Source of the DNA: Methylocystis sp. | GTDB lineage: Bacteria; Pseudomonadota; Alphaproteobacteria; Rhizobiales; Beijerinckiaceae | DNA: 37,515 nucleotides | NCBI GenBank assembly: GCA_022843405.1 | Contig: JALHNQ010000032.1 | Location: forward strand, 1 to 37,515 | Reading direction: 5' to 3' | Shown here: positions 8,560-17,800 of the stretch, in pieces | How the letters are laid out: every line of letters begins with the position of its first letter | Position numbering within the stretch: the stretch's first letter is position 1 | Position numbers and translations under genes: made by a program | Notes under the pieces: generated by a model | What the model was told of the DNA's origin: nothing | Databases searched by the model: none | What the model saw: only the letters and a program-made list of their open reading frames with translations

Positions 8560-9420
8560 ATGACGAAGAAGCTGCTTTTCCTTTTTGACACCGATCCGGT
8601 TCCAAGCGTTTTCGACACGGTCGTCGGCTATGACGGCGGCGCCGATCACATCATCGGTTATGGCGCCGTGACGCCTGAAAATGTCGGCGCGCTGGTCGAC
8701 GGCTGCATCTACACGCGCGGCCCGAAAGAGAAGCAATATACGGCGATCTTCGTCGGCGGCGGCAACATGACGGCTGGCGAGGCCGTGTTCAAGGCGGTGA
8801 AGAAGCGCTTCTTCTCCAATTTCCGCGTCTCGGCGATGCTCGATTCGAACGGCTCCAACACCACGGCCGCGGCCGGCGTGGCGCTGCTCGCCAAGGCAAG
8901 TTCGCTCAAGGGCAAGAAGGCCGTCGTTCTCGCCGGCACCGGCCCGGTCGGTATGCGCGCCGCGGCGATGCTCAATATCGAAGGCGCCGAAGTCGCGATT
9001 ACCTCGCGTCAGAAGTCGCGCGCCGAATCTGCGGCCAAGGCCATTGAGGAGCGGTTCGGCTTCAGGCCCGCGGCGATCGAAGCGGGTGACAACGCCGCGC
9101 GCGCGCAGGCCGTGAAAGGCGCGCAGATCGTCTTTGCGGCCGGCGCCATTGGCGTTCCGCTGCTTGACGAGAAGGACTGGCAGAACGATCCGACGATCGA
9201 ACTGATCGCCGACTGCAACGCGCAGCCGCCGCTCGGAATCGGCGGCGTCGAGGCGACCGACAAGGCGAAGGAGCGTCATGGCAAGATTGTCATTGGCGCG
9301 CTGGGACTGGGCGGCCTCAAGCTCAAATTGCACCGCGAATGCGTCGGCAAGCTGTTTGCCGCCGCCGACCAGGTGTTCGACTGCGAAAACATTTATGCGC
9401 AAGCCAAGGAGCTCGCCTGA
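8560..9420 (+). CDS. mtdA: NADP-dependent methylene-H4MPT/methylene-H4F dehydrogenase
   Basis: MtdA oxidises methylene-tetrahydrofolate (or methylene-tetrahydromethanopterin) with NADP+; when run in reverse with FchA it supplies methylene-H4F to serine hydroxymethyltransferase. The 286 residues match the methylotroph enzyme (about 288). The N-terminal LFLFDTDPVPSVFDTVVGYD and the mid-region VGGGNMTAGE are family hallmarks. A Rossmann motif VVLAGTGPVGMRAA starts near residue 127. The ribosome binding site tgaggaa lies before the ATG. fchA follows after 12 bp, so the two enzymes are probably made together. Confidence 0.97.
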   Translation: MTKKLLFLFDTDPVPSVFDTVVGYDGGADHIIGYGAVTPENVGALVDGCIYTRGPKEKQYTAIFVGGGNMTAGEAVFKAVKKRFFSNFRVSAMLDSNGSNTTAAAGVALLAKASSLKGKKAVVLAGTGPVGMRAAAMLNIEGAEVAITSRQKSRAESAAKAIEERFGFRPAAIEAGDNAARAQAVKGAQIVFAAGAIGVPLLDEKDWQNDPTIELIADCNAQPPLGIGGVEATDKAKERHGKIVIGALGLGGLKLKLHRECVGKLFAAADQVFDCENIYAQAKELA

Positions 9421-9432
9421 GCGAGGAGTGAT

Positions 9433-10065
9433 ATGAGCGCCAAGAACGATACGATTGGGAAATTTCTCGACGAACTCGCGAGCGACGCGCCGACACCGGG
9501 CGGCGGCGGCGCGGCGGCGCTGACGGGCGCCATGGGCGCCGCGCTCGTTTCGATGGTATGCAATCTCACCATCGGTAAGAAGAATTACGAAGCGGTTTCC
9601 GCCGATCTGCAGGTCACTCTCGCCAAGGCTGAAAAGCTGCGCGCCGAACTGACCGCGGGCGTCGATGAAGACGTCGTCGCCTTCAATACGCTGATGGGGG
9701 CTTATGGCCTGCCGCGCGGCATGGATGAAGAGAAGGCTGCGCGCTCGGCGGCGATACAGGCGGCGCTGAAGGAAGCGACGCTGGCGCCGCTGAAGACATG
9801 CAAAGTCTGCTACGACGTCATCGCGCTGTCGAAGGAAGCGGCGGACAAGGGCAACCTCAACGTCATCAGCGACGCCGGAGTCGCGGTTCTGGCCGCCAAC
9901 GCCGGTCTGCGCAGTTGCGCGCTCAATGTCTTCATCAACGCCAAGGCGATCAAGGACCGCGACTTCGCCGAGAAGCAGCTCGCCGACGTCAACGCGCTGC
10001 TCGCCAAGGCCGCCGCAGAGACTGAAGCGGTCTATGACACGGTCAAAGCCAAAATAGGCGGCTGA
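9433..10065 (+). CDS. fchA: Methenyltetrahydrofolate cyclohydrolase
   Basis: FchA interconverts 10-formyl-H4F and methenyl-H4F, linking FtfL to MtdA. The 210-residue protein belongs to the cyclodeaminase/cyclohydrolase family; the glycine-rich [20 protein letters not shown] near residues 20-39 and the [13 protein letters not shown] stretch are diagnostic, and the rest is predicted to be helical. Length agrees with the Methylobacterium enzyme (about 208). A strong ribosome binding site (cgaggag) precedes the ATG, and it sits 12 bp after mtdA and 35 bp before mtkA. With ftfL and mtdA it completes the formate-to-methylene-H4F branch inside one gene cluster. Confidence 0.96.
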   Translation: MSAKNDTIGKFLDELASDAPTPGGGGAAALTGAMGAALVSMVCNLTIGKKNYEAVSADLQVTLAKAEKLRAELTAGVDEDVVAFNTLMGAYGLPRGMDEEKAARSAAIQAALKEATLAPLKTCKVCYDVIALSKEAADKGNLNVISDAGVAVLAANAGLRSCALNVFINAKAIKDRDFAEKQLADVNALLAKAAAETEAVYDTVKAKIGG

Positions 10066-10100
10066 GCACGCCGCGCCGCAATTGCGAGGAGAGGACTGAC

Positions 10101-11273
10101 ATGGACGTCCACGAGTATCAGGCCAAGGAAATTCTGGCGAGCCACGGCGTCGATATTCCGCCGGGCACGGTCGCCTTCAGCCCGGATCAGGCGGTTTACG
10201 CCGCGACTGAACTTGGCGGTTCGCATTGGGTCGTCAAGGCGCAGATTCACGCCGGCGCGCGCGGCAAGGCGGGCGGCGTCAAGCTCTGCCGCACCTATCA
10301 CGAGGTGCAGCAGGCGGCGCGCGATCTTCTCGGCAAGCGGCTCGTCACGGCGCAGACCGGCCCCGAGGGCAAGCCGGTGCAGCGCGTCTATGTCGAAGTC
10401 GCCGATCCTTTCGAGCGCGAGATTTATCTGGGCTATGTGCTCGACCGCAAACTGGAGCGGGTGCGCGTCATCGCCTCAAAACATGGCGGCATGGATATCG
10501 AAGAGATCGCCAAAAACACCCCCGAAGAACTGCTCCAGGTGATCGTCGAGCCGGCCGTCGGCCTGCAGCAGTTTCAGGCGCGCGAGCTCGCCTTTCAGCT
10601 CGGCCTCAATCTCAAGCAGGTCTCGCGCGCGGTGAAGACGATCATGGGCGCCTATCGCGCTTTCCGCGACAATGACGCGACCATGCTCGAAATCAATCCG
10701 CTCGTCGTCACCAAGGACGACAAGGTGCTGGCGCTCGACGCGAAAATGTCCTTCGACGACAATGCGCTGTTCCGCCGCCGCAACATCGTCGACATGAATG
10801 ACCCTTCGCAGAGCGATCCGCGCGAGGCGCAGGCGCTGGAGCACGCGCTCAACTACATCGGCCTTGATGGCGAAATCGGCTGCATCGTCAATGGCGCCGG
10901 GCTCGCCATGGCGACGATGGACATGATCAAGCATGCCGGCGGCAATCCCGCGAATTTCCTCGACGTCGGCGGCGGCGCTTCGCCGGAGCGCGTCGCGACG
11001 GCGTTCCGCCTCGTTCTGTCCGATCGTCGCGTGAAAGCCGTGCTCGTCAACATCTTCGCGGGAATCAATCGTTGCGACTGGGTCGCTCAGGGCGTCGTCG
11101 ACGCGGTGCGCGCCGAGAAGATCGAGGGCGTGCCGCTCGTCGTGCGCCTCGCCGGCACCAATGTCGAAGCGGGCAAGAAAATCATCGCCGAGAGCGGCAT
11201 CCCGATCATCCAGGCCGACACGCTGGCCGAGGCCGCCGAGAGGGCTGTCGCCGCCTACAAGGGCGCAAAGTAA
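10101..11273 (+). CDS. mtkA: Malate thiokinase (malate--CoA ligase) beta subunit
   Basis: MtkA is the ATP-grasp subunit of malate--CoA ligase, which makes malyl-CoA from malate, ATP and CoA. The 390-residue protein resembles the succinyl-CoA synthetase beta chain: [12 protein letters not shown] at the start, the nucleotide-binding [18 protein letters not shown] (44-61), MLEINPLVV for metal binding, and the C-terminal ligase domain with [11 protein letters not shown] and FLDVGGGAS. Sequence alone would allow succinyl-CoA ligase; the position between fchA and mtkB-ppc-mcl, and the absence of sucCD-type neighbours, argue for malate. The ribosome binding site gcgaggagagga is strong. mtkB starts 17 bp later. 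Confidence 0.95.
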   Translation: MDVHEYQAKEILASHGVDIPPGTVAFSPDQAVYAATELGGSHWVVKAQIHAGARGKAGGVKLCRTYHEVQQAARDLLGKRLVTAQTGPEGKPVQRVYVEVADPFEREIYLGYVLDRKLERVRVIASKHGGMDIEEIAKNTPEELLQVIVEPAVGLQQFQARELAFQLGLNLKQVSRAVKTIMGAYRAFRDNDATMLEINPLVVTKDDKVLALDAKMSFDDNALFRRRNIVDMNDPSQSDPREAQALEHALNYIGLDGEIGCIVNGAGLAMATMDMIKHAGGNPANFLDVGGGASPERVATAFRLVLSDRRVKAVLVNIFAGINRCDWVAQGVVDAVRAEKIEGVPLVVRLAGTNVEAGKKIIAESGIPIIQADTLAEAAERAVAAYKGAK

Positions 11274-11290
11274 GCGCCGGAGAACGACAC

Positions 11291-12178
11291 ATGAGCATTC
11301 TCATTGACGAAAAGACGCCGATCCTCGTTCAAGGCATCACCGGCGACAAGGGCAGCTTTCACACCAAGGAGATGATCGACTACGGCAGCAATGTCGTCGC
11401 CGGCGTCACGCCCGGAAAGGGCGGCAAGACTCATCACGGCGTGCCGGTGTTCAACACCGTGCGCGAGGCGGTGCGCGAGACCGGCGCGCAGGCGTCGATC
11501 ACTTTCGTCGCGCCGGCCTTTTGCGCCGACGCGATCATGGAAGCGGCGGACTCCGGCGTCCGTCTGATCTGCTCGATCACCGACGGCATTCCGGCGCAAG
11601 ACATGATGCGCGTGAAGCGCTACTTCCTGCGCTTTCCCAAAGATCGTCGGCCGATGTTGGTCGGCCCGAACTGCGCCGGCATCATTTCGCCCGGCAAGGC
11701 GATGCTCGGCATCATGCCGGGCCACATCTACAAGCAGGGCGCGGTGGGTCTGATTTCGCGCTCCGGCACGCTCGGCTATGAAGCGGCGTCGCAGTTGAAG
11801 GCGCTCGGCATCGGCATATCGACGTCCGTCGGCATCGGCGGCGATCCGATCAACGGCTCCTCATTCCTCGACCATCTGGTGCTCTTCGACAAAGACCCGG
11901 AGACCGAGGCGGTGTTGATCATCGGCGAGATCGGCGGTCCGCAGGAGGCCGAGGCCTCCGCCTGGATCAAGGAGAATTTCTCCAAGCCGGTGATCGGCTT
12001 CGTCGCCGGCCTCACGGCCCCCAAGGGACGCCGCATGGGCCACGCCGGGGCGATCATTTCGGCGACGGGCGATAGCGCCGCTGAAAAGACCGAGATCATG
12101 AAGTCCTACGGGCTGACCGTCGCGCCGAGCCCGGCGGAATTCGGATCGACCGTCGCCAAAGTCTTGCAGAGCGCCTGA
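11291..12178 (+). CDS. mtkB: Malate thiokinase (malate--CoA ligase) alpha subunit
   Basis: This 295-residue subunit binds CoA and carries the phosphohistidine of malate--CoA ligase. The N-terminal CoA-binding Rossmann domain includes VQGITGDKGSFHTKEMIDYG (13-32) and GVTPGKGG (38-45); the catalytic histidine is H251 in RRMGHAGAII. Length matches MtkB and the succinyl-CoA ligase alpha chain. The frame is open upstream inside mtkA, but the ATG at 11291 follows ggag at suitable spacing and gives the normal N-terminus MSILIDEKTPILVQG. It forms a pair with mtkA and precedes ppc by 96 bp. Confidence 0.95.
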   Translation: MSILIDEKTPILVQGITGDKGSFHTKEMIDYGSNVVAGVTPGKGGKTHHGVPVFNTVREAVRETGAQASITFVAPAFCADAIMEAADSGVRLICSITDGIPAQDMMRVKRYFLRFPKDRRPMLVGPNCAGIISPGKAMLGIMPGHIYKQGAVGLISRSGTLGYEAASQLKALGIGISTSVGIGGDPINGSSFLDHLVLFDKDPETEAVLIIGEIGGPQEAEASAWIKENFSKPVIGFVAGLTAPKGRRMGHAGAIISATGDSAAEKTEIMKSYGLTVAPSPAEFGSTVAKVLQSA

Positions 12179-12274
12179 GCGATAGGGTCGGCGCCGGCGC
12201 CATTGCACGTCGACGTCCGTCCGCATGTCGCGACCGCCGTTCGTTCGCGACGCGCGAGCGTCTAAGGAGTTTCG

Positions 12275-15028
12275 ATGACCGCCGAGACCCAGACATTGAG
12301 GAGCCCGCCTTCGACCGGGCTGCCGTCTGCTTATGCGACTCGTTCGGTCACCGAAGCGTCCGCTTTTCTGCGTGAACAGTTGCTCACCGTCATTCGCCGT
12401 CACACGCCGGAGATCGAGGCGGTGGTGCGCGACTCCAAGGCGGGCGCGGGTCTCGAGCCGCGGCAGATGGCGCGCGCGCTTCAGGCGCAGGGCATCCTGT
12501 TTCAGCTCGTCTCCATCGCCGAGCAGGCTTACGCCATGCGCCGGCGCCGGCGGATCGAGCGCGAGAAAGGCCACGACAAGCTGCTCGGCACCTTCGACTA
12601 CGTCTTGTCGAGCGCCGCGGCTTCGGGAGTCGCCGCCGACGAAATTCGCGCGCAATTGCAGACGCTGCGCATTCGCCCCGTCATCACCGCTCATCCGACC
12701 GAAGCGAAGCGGGTTTCGATCTTAGAGAAATATCGCCGCATCTATCTGCTGATGCGCGAACTCGAATCGACCCGCTGGACCGACCGCGAGCGCGAAGCGC
12801 TGGTCAAATCGATCTACGATCAGATCGAACTTCTGTGGCTCACCGGAGAATTGCATCTCGAAAAGCCCACGGTCGACCAGGAAGTCGCCTGGGGTCAGCA
12901 CTTCTTTCACGAGAGCCTTTTCGATCTCGCGCCGGAGCTTCTGTCATCCTGCGAACGCGCGCTGCGACGCCACTATCCCAACGAAACGTTCGAGGTCGCG
13001 CCCTTCTTCCAGTTCGGCTCATGGATCGGCGGCGACCGCGACGGCAATCCCTTTGTCACGAACGACGTTACGCGCCGCACGATGCGCGAAAACGCTTCCG
13101 CGAGCCTCAATTACTATCGAACGCGCTTCGTCGATCTCGCGCGCATGCTGTCGATCAGCCAGCGCGCCGCAGATATTCCTCAGTCGTTCCGTGAGGAACT
13201 GGCTGAACGCCTCGCCGCGCTGCCCGACGGCGCAGCAATCGAAGCGCGCAATCAGAATGAGCCCTACCGGCAGTTCGTTTCGACGATCCTGCGCAAGCTC
13301 GACCAGACGCTGCGGGCCGTGAACGCCGAACCGGCGACAGGTCCGCGCTATGCGAGCGCCGACGAACTCATCGCCGACCTGCTGGCGCTCGAAAAGGCGC
13401 TCAATGAAGCCAAGAGCGACGCGTTGGCGACCGATCTCGTGCGTCCGTTGCGCCGCGCGGTGGAAACTTTCCGCTTCAGCACGGTGCGCCTCGACATCCG
13501 CCAGAACACCACCCGCACCACGCAGGCGCTCGAGGAGCTGTGGCGCGTGAAGACCGGCGGCGAGACGCCTCCCGATCTTGATTCTCCTGAATGGCGCGAA
13601 TGGCTGCTCGCCGAACTTGCAAAGCCGCGCACGGCTCCTGTCCCGCGCGACACATTTTCCGCCGATACGCGCGATGTCATCGAGATGTTCGAGGTGGTCG
13701 CGGAAATGCGCGCACAGCTCGACCGCGAAGCCTTCGGCGGATTCATTCTGTCGATGACCCGTTCGACGGTCGACGTGCTCGGCGTTTATCTGCTCGCCAA
13801 GGAGGCCGGGCTGTTCCTCGACGAACCCGGCGTCGAGATTCTGACGCTGCCGATCGTGCCGCTCTTCGAGACGATCGGCGATCTGCGCGCCGCGCCGGCG
13901 ATCATGCGCGATCTCTTGCAGGTTCCGGTCGTGCGCCGCTCGACGCGCTGGCAGGGCAATCTGCAAGAGGTGATGATCGGCTATTCCGACTCGAATAAGG
14001 ACGGCGGCTTCCTGTCGTCGAACTGGGAGCTGTTCAAGGCGCAGGCGCGACTCACGCAGGTCGGACGCGAGCAGGGCGTCGCCATCGCCTTTTTCCATGG
14101 ACGCGGCGGCTCGGTTTCGCGCGGCGGCGCGCCGACCGGCCATGCGATCGCGGCGCAGCCGGCGGGCTCCATCCGTGGCCGCTTCCGCGTTACCGAACAG
14201 GGCGAAGTCGTTTCGTTCAAATACGCCAATCGCGGCACGGCGGGCTACCAGATGGAGCTTTTGGCGTCGTCCGTGTTTCAGCACGCGCTGAAGTCCGAGC
14301 GCGAGGAAGCGCTTGCCCCGCACGCAGAGTTTGACGAGGCGCTCGAGGAGATTTCCGGCGCCTCCTTCGCAGCCTATGCGAAATTTATCGGCGATCCCGA
14401 CCTTGTCGCTTATTTCCAGGCCGCGAGCCCGCTCGAAGAGATTTCGCTGCTCAACATCGGGTCGCGGCCGGCGCGGCGCTTCGGCGCCAAGAGCCTCGCG
14501 GATTTGCGCGCGATCCCCTGGGTTTTCGCCTGGGCGCAGAACCGCCATTCGATTACCGGCTGGTACGGCGTCGGCTCGGGGCTGAAGAACTTCATTGACG
14601 TGCGCGGCGACCGCGGTTTTGAGCTATTGCGCCGCATGTTCGAAGATTCGCGCATGTTCCGGCTCATTATCGACGAGGTCGAGAAGACGCTCGCACTCGT
14701 CGATCTCTCGATCGCCAGGCAATACGCCGGACTTGTTGCGGATGAAGCGGTGCGAACCAAAATCTTCAAGGCGATCGAAGAGGAATTTGGTTTGACGCGC
14801 GAGATGGCGCTGCGCGTCACCGGCGGCGTCGAACTGGCGGATCGTTTCAAGGAATATCAGGCGCGACTGTCGCATCGCCTGCAGACCATCAACGAGGTCA
14901 ATCGCGAGCAGGTGGCCCTGCTTCGCCGGTTCCGCGAGGCAAAGGACGAAGCGGAGAAAGAGGCCGTCAAAGTGCCTCTGCTGCTGTCGATCAGCTGCGT
15001 CGCAGCCGGCCTCGGGGCCACAGGCTAA
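12275..15028 (+). CDS. ppc: Phosphoenolpyruvate carboxylase
   Basis: The enzyme carboxylates PEP with bicarbonate to oxaloacetate, the CO2-fixing step of the serine cycle. The 917-residue protein has catalytic H140 in VITAHPTEAKR, the GYSDSNKDGG lysine loop (about 569-578) and the FHGRGGSVSRGG loop (from 607) that binds the phosphate. The C-terminus reads GLGATG rather than the NTG that ends many homologues; the final glycine is kept. A clear ribosome binding site (taaggag) precedes the ATG. It lies between mtkB and mcl, the arrangement known from other serine-cycle bacteria, so its role in C1 assimilation rather than general anaplerosis is well supported. Confidence 0.97.
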   Translation: MTAETQTLRSPPSTGLPSAYATRSVTEASAFLREQLLTVIRRHTPEIEAVVRDSKAGAGLEPRQMARALQAQGILFQLVSIAEQAYAMRRRRRIEREKGHDKLLGTFDYVLSSAAASGVAADEIRAQLQTLRIRPVITAHPTEAKRVSILEKYRRIYLLMRELESTRWTDREREALVKSIYDQIELLWLTGELHLEKPTVDQEVAWGQHFFHESLFDLAPELLSSCERALRRHYPNETFEVAPFFQFGSWIGGDRDGNPFVTNDVTRRTMRENASASLNYYRTRFVDLARMLSISQRAADIPQSFREELAERLAALPDGAAIEARNQNEPYRQFVSTILRKLDQTLRAVNAEPATGPRYASADELIADLLALEKALNEAKSDALATDLVRPLRRAVETFRFSTVRLDIRQNTTRTTQALEELWRVKTGGETPPDLDSPEWREWLLAELAKPRTAPVPRDTFSADTRDVIEMFEVVAEMRAQLDREAFGGFILSMTRSTVDVLGVYLLAKEAGLFLDEPGVEILTLPIVPLFETIGDLRAAPAIMRDLLQVPVVRRSTRWQGNLQEVMIGYSDSNKDGGFLSSNWELFKAQARLTQVGREQGVAIAFFHGRGGSVSRGGAPTGHAIAAQPAGSIRGRFRVTEQGEVVSFKYANRGTAGYQMELLASSVFQHALKSEREEALAPHAEFDEALEEISGASFAAYAKFIGDPDLVAYFQAASPLEEISLLNIGSRPARRFGAKSLADLRAIPWVFAWAQNRHSITGWYGVGSGLKNFIDVRGDRGFELLRRMFEDSRMFRLIIDEVEKTLALVDLSIARQYAGLVADEAVRTKIFKAIEEEFGLTREMALRVTGGVELADRFKEYQARLSHRLQTINEVNREQVALLRRFREAKDEAEKEAVKVPLLLSISCVAAGLGATG

Positions 15029-15050
15029 TTCAACAGGAAGGGGTAAAGTT

Positions 15051-16022
15051 ATGAGCTTCACTTTAATCGAACAGGCGACTCCGCGTCTGCATCGCTCGGA
15101 ACTCGCCGTGCCAGGCTCCGCGCCGGGCATGTTTGAAAAGGCCGCGCAGTCCAAGGCCGATCAGATCTTCCTTGATCTCGAAGACGCCGTCGCGCCCGAC
15201 GACAAGGAACAGGCGCGCAAAAACATCATCCAGGGCCTCAACGATATCGACTGGGGCAAGAAGGTGATGACGCTGCGCATCAACGGTCTCGATACGCAAT
15301 ACTGCTATCGCGACGTCGTTGACGTTCTCGAGAACTGCCCGCGCCTCGACATCGTGCTGATCCCGAAGGTCGGCGTTCCGGCCGACGTTTATGCGATCGA
15401 CATGATGATCACCCAGATCGAGCAGTACAAGAAGCGCACCAAGAAGATCGGCATCGAAATTCTGATCGAGACCGCGCTCGGCATGGCCAATGTCGAAGCC
15501 ATCGCGCAGTCGTCCAAGCGTCTCGAGGCGATGTCCTTCGGCGTCGCCGACTATGCGGCCTCGACCCGCGCCCGCACCACCGTCATCGGCGGCGTCAATC
15601 CGGATTACGGCGTGCTCACCGACAAGGACGCCAGCGGCAATCGCGAATATTACTGGGCCGATCAGTGGCATGCGGCGCAGACGCGGATGATGGTCGCCTG
15701 CCGCGCCTATGGCCTGCGTCCGATCGACGGCCCGTTCGGCGATTTCGGCGATCCGGACGGCTATATCGCCGCCGCCAAGCGCGCCGCGGTGCTCGGCTAT
15801 GAAGGCAAATGGGCGATCCATCCGTCGCAGATCGAGCTCGCCAATCAGGTCTTCACGCCGTCCGAGGCGGAGGTGACCAAGGCGCGCCGCATTCTCGACG
15901 CGATGGCGCAGGCCGCCAAGGAAGGCAAGGGCGCCGTCTCTCTCGACGGCCGCCTGATCGACATCGCCTCGATCCGCATGGCTGAGGCGCTGATCGAAAA
16001 GGCCAACGCGATGGCGGCGTGA
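15051..16022 (+). CDS. mcl: L-malyl-CoA lyase
   Basis: Malyl-CoA lyase splits malyl-CoA into acetyl-CoA and glyoxylate, releasing the serine-cycle product and regenerating the amino acceptor. The 323-residue protein is of the HpcH/HpaI-CitE aldolase fold: LHRSELAVPGSAPGMFEKA near the start, IFLDLEDAVAPDDKE (about 42-56) holding metal and CoA contacts, ILIETALGMANVEAIA and SFGVADYAAS. Length is typical of McL/beta-methylmalyl-CoA lyases. The ATG follows caggaaggggt at 22 bp after ppc. Citrate lyase beta-like enzymes share the fold, but the neighbourhood decides for malyl-CoA. Confidence 0.96.
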   Translation: MSFTLIEQATPRLHRSELAVPGSAPGMFEKAAQSKADQIFLDLEDAVAPDDKEQARKNIIQGLNDIDWGKKVMTLRINGLDTQYCYRDVVDVLENCPRLDIVLIPKVGVPADVYAIDMMITQIEQYKKRTKKIGIEILIETALGMANVEAIAQSSKRLEAMSFGVADYAASTRARTTVIGGVNPDYGVLTDKDASGNREYYWADQWHAAQTRMMVACRAYGLRPIDGPFGDFGDPDGYIAAAKRAAVLGYEGKWAIHPSQIELANQVFTPSEAEVTKARRILDAMAQAAKEGKGAVSLDGRLIDIASIRMAEALIEKANAMAA

Positions 16023-16042
16023 GAACTCGAAACGTTGGGCGC

Positions 16043-16069
16043 ACCCTTCTCCCGCAAGCGGGAGAAGGG
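16043..16069 (+). repeat. Short hairpin repeat between mcl and gck
   Basis: cccttctcccgc and gcgggagaaggg form a near-perfect stem around a very small loop. The same cttctccccgcaagcggggag core occurs twice at 26766-26892. There is no T-run. Its position just upstream of gck could alter expression of the last cluster gene. Confidence 0.6.
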
Positions 16070-16103
16070 AGAAACTGCGAATTGTGAATGGACTTCGAAG
16101 CCC

Positions 16104-17378
16104 ATGCCCCAGGACCACCGCCAGCTTCTTCGCGCCATGTTCGACGCCGCCGTCGGCGCCGCGTCGCCCGCCGTTTGTCTGCCGCCGCATCTTGCGAAGA
16201 TCGCGCCGCCCAAGGGCCGCACCATCGTCGTCGGCGCGGGCAAGGCGGCGGCCTCCATGGCGGCGGCGGTCGAAGCGCATTGGCAGGGTCCGCTCGAAGG
16301 ACTTGTCGTCACGCGCTACGAACATGGCGCGCCGACGAAACAGATCGAGGTGATCGAAGCCTCGCATCCGGTGCCTGACGCCGCCGGCCGCGAGGCGGCG
16401 AAGCGCATTTTGCAGCGAGTACAGGGGCTTTCCGAAGATGATCTCGTTCTTGCGTTGATCTCCGGGGGCGGCTCGGCGCTGATGGCGCTGCCGGCCGAGG
16501 GCGTGACGCTTGAGGAAAAGCAAGCGGTCAACAAGGCGCTGTTAAAGAGCGGCGCGAATATTTCCGAGATGAATTGCGTGCGCAAACATCTCTCCGCGAT
16601 CAAGGGCGGGCGTCTCGCCCGCGCCGCGGCGCCGGCGCGCGTCGTCGCGCTGATGATTTCCGACGTGCCCAATGACGATCTTTCGGTGATCGCCTCTGGC
16701 CCGACCGTTCCCGACCCGACGACGCGCGAAGATGCGCTCGCCGTCATCGCCAAATATAAGATCGACGCGCCGGCGGCGGTGCTGGCGCATCTGCAAACGC
16801 CCGGATGCGAAACGCCCAAGCCCGGCGACGCGATTTTTGAAAAAGTGCAGAACATTCTCATCGCCACGCCGCAAGGCTCGCTCGACGCGGCCGCGGCGGT
16901 CGCCAAAGCGGCGGGGTTCACGCCCTGCATCCTCGGCGATCTTGAAGGCGAGTCGCGCGACGTGGCGCTAGTGCATGCCGGCATCGCGAAACAGATCGCG
17001 CTTCACGGTCAGCCGTTCGCCCCGCCGGTCGCGATCATCTCCGGCGGCGAGACCACCGTCACCGTGCGCGGCAAGGGGCGGGGCGGACGCGACGCCGAGT
17101 TCCTGCTCGCGCTGACGCTCGCGCTCGAAGGCTTTGGCGGCATATCGGCGATCGCCTGCGACACCGACGGGATCGACGGCAGCGAAGACAACGCCGGGGC
17201 GATCATGACGGCCGATTCCTTCGAACGCGCGAAAAAGGCGGGCGTCGATCTGAAAGCGCTCTTCGCCAACAATGACGCCTACACAGCTTTCGAGAAGCTC
17301 GGCGATCTCGTCGTGACCAAGCCGACGCGCACAAACGTCAACGACTTCCGCGCGATCCTCGTGCCGAGGCGCGCATAA
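16104..17378 (+). CDS. gck: Glycerate 2-kinase (MOFRL family)
   Basis: The 424-residue enzyme phosphorylates D-glycerate with ATP to 2-phosphoglycerate, the product that serine-cycle methylotrophs pass to enolase. It has the N-terminal DUF4147 domain (IVVGAGKAAASMAAAVE, ASHPVPDAAG, LISGGGSALM, NCVRKHLSAIKGGRLA) and the C-terminal MOFRL domain (ISGGETTVTVRGKGRGGRDAEFLL, ACDTDGIDGSEDNAGA). An in-frame extension to 16035 would run through the hairpin repeat, so the start at 16104 is preferred, although its ribosome binding site is weak. It closes the serine-cycle cluster; a palindromic repeat of about 160 bp follows immediately after the stop. Confidence 0.94.
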   Translation: MPQDHRQLLRAMFDAAVGAASPAVCLPPHLAKIAPPKGRTIVVGAGKAAASMAAAVEAHWQGPLEGLVVTRYEHGAPTKQIEVIEASHPVPDAAGREAAKRILQRVQGLSEDDLVLALISGGGSALMALPAEGVTLEEKQAVNKALLKSGANISEMNCVRKHLSAIKGGRLARAAAPARVVALMISDVPNDDLSVIASGPTVPDPTTREDALAVIAKYKIDAPAAVLAHLQTPGCETPKPGDAIFEKVQNILIATPQGSLDAAAAVAKAAGFTPCILGDLEGESRDVALVHAGIAKQIALHGQPFAPPVAIISGGETTVTVRGKGRGGRDAEFLLALTLALEGFGGISAIACDTDGIDGSEDNAGAIMTADSFERAKKAGVDLKALFANNDAYTAFEKLGDLVVTKPTRTNVNDFRAILVPRRA

Positions 17379-17538
17379 CCACGCATCTGACCGAATGTCA
17401 TTCCCGACGCGCGCGACGCGCGCGATCGGGAATCCAGAAAGAACTAATCATTCGCGACGTTGCTCTGGATTCCGGTCAGGCCTTCGGCCTGCCGGGAATG
17501 ACGCCGTCCAAGCGAACGGATAACCGGATTTCCTATGA
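17379..17538. repeat. Long palindromic element, copy 1 of 3
   Basis: The inner part is an imperfect palindrome running from gtcattcccgacgcgcgcg to gcctgccgggaatgacg, with gggaatccaga / tctggattcc nested inside. The outer right arm (aagcgaacggataaccgga...) matches copies 2 and 3; the outer left arm is shortened. It fills the whole gap between the gck stop and the stop of the convergent antitoxin gene, and may serve as a two-way terminator. Confidence 0.85.
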
Positions 17539-17539
17539 C

Positions 17540-17800
17540 TCAGCGAACCTTCTCCGCGAGCCAGATTTTGATGAGCGACTGATAGGGCACGTCGCGTTTA
17601 TTGGCGGCGATCTTGATCTGCTCCAGCAGACCGACCGGAAGCCGCAGAGAGATCGAGGTCGTCGAAGGCTTGAGATTGGGCATCCGAACGCGCTTCGCCT
17701 TGCTCCAGTCGACATGTTCCGCCGAGTCGTGACGTTCCCAATAGGCGCGTTCCTCCGCTTCCGTTGCGAAGGTCGGCAAAGGCTTAGTCGTCTTGCGCAT
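17540..17800 (-). CDS. CopG/BrnA-type antitoxin
   Basis: This 86-residue protein is the likely antitoxin of a BrnT-type pair. The N-terminal half (TFATEAEERAYWERHDSAEHVDWSKA) is typical of CopG antitoxins of type II systems. The C-terminal half (STTSISLRLPVGLLEQIKIAANKRDVPYQSLIKIWLAEK) is a ribbon-helix-helix DNA-binding fold. Family behaviour is to bind the toxin and repress the shared promoter. Its start overlaps the 3' end of the toxin gene by 17 bases, implying coupled translation, and its stop codon abuts the palindromic repeat. The target of repression is probably the palindrome at 18090-18110 (inference). Confidence 0.88.
   Translation of the reverse strand: MRKTTKPLPTFATEAEERAYWERHDSAEHVDWSKAKRVRMPNLKPSTTSISLRLPVGLLEQIKIAANKRDVPYQSLIKIWLAEKVR

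Noticed and set aside
13019-14548. Minus-strand frame of 509 codons over ppc
   Set aside because: Antisense shadow of PEP carboxylase; no recognisable domain and an Arg/Ala/Glu composition typical of such shadows.
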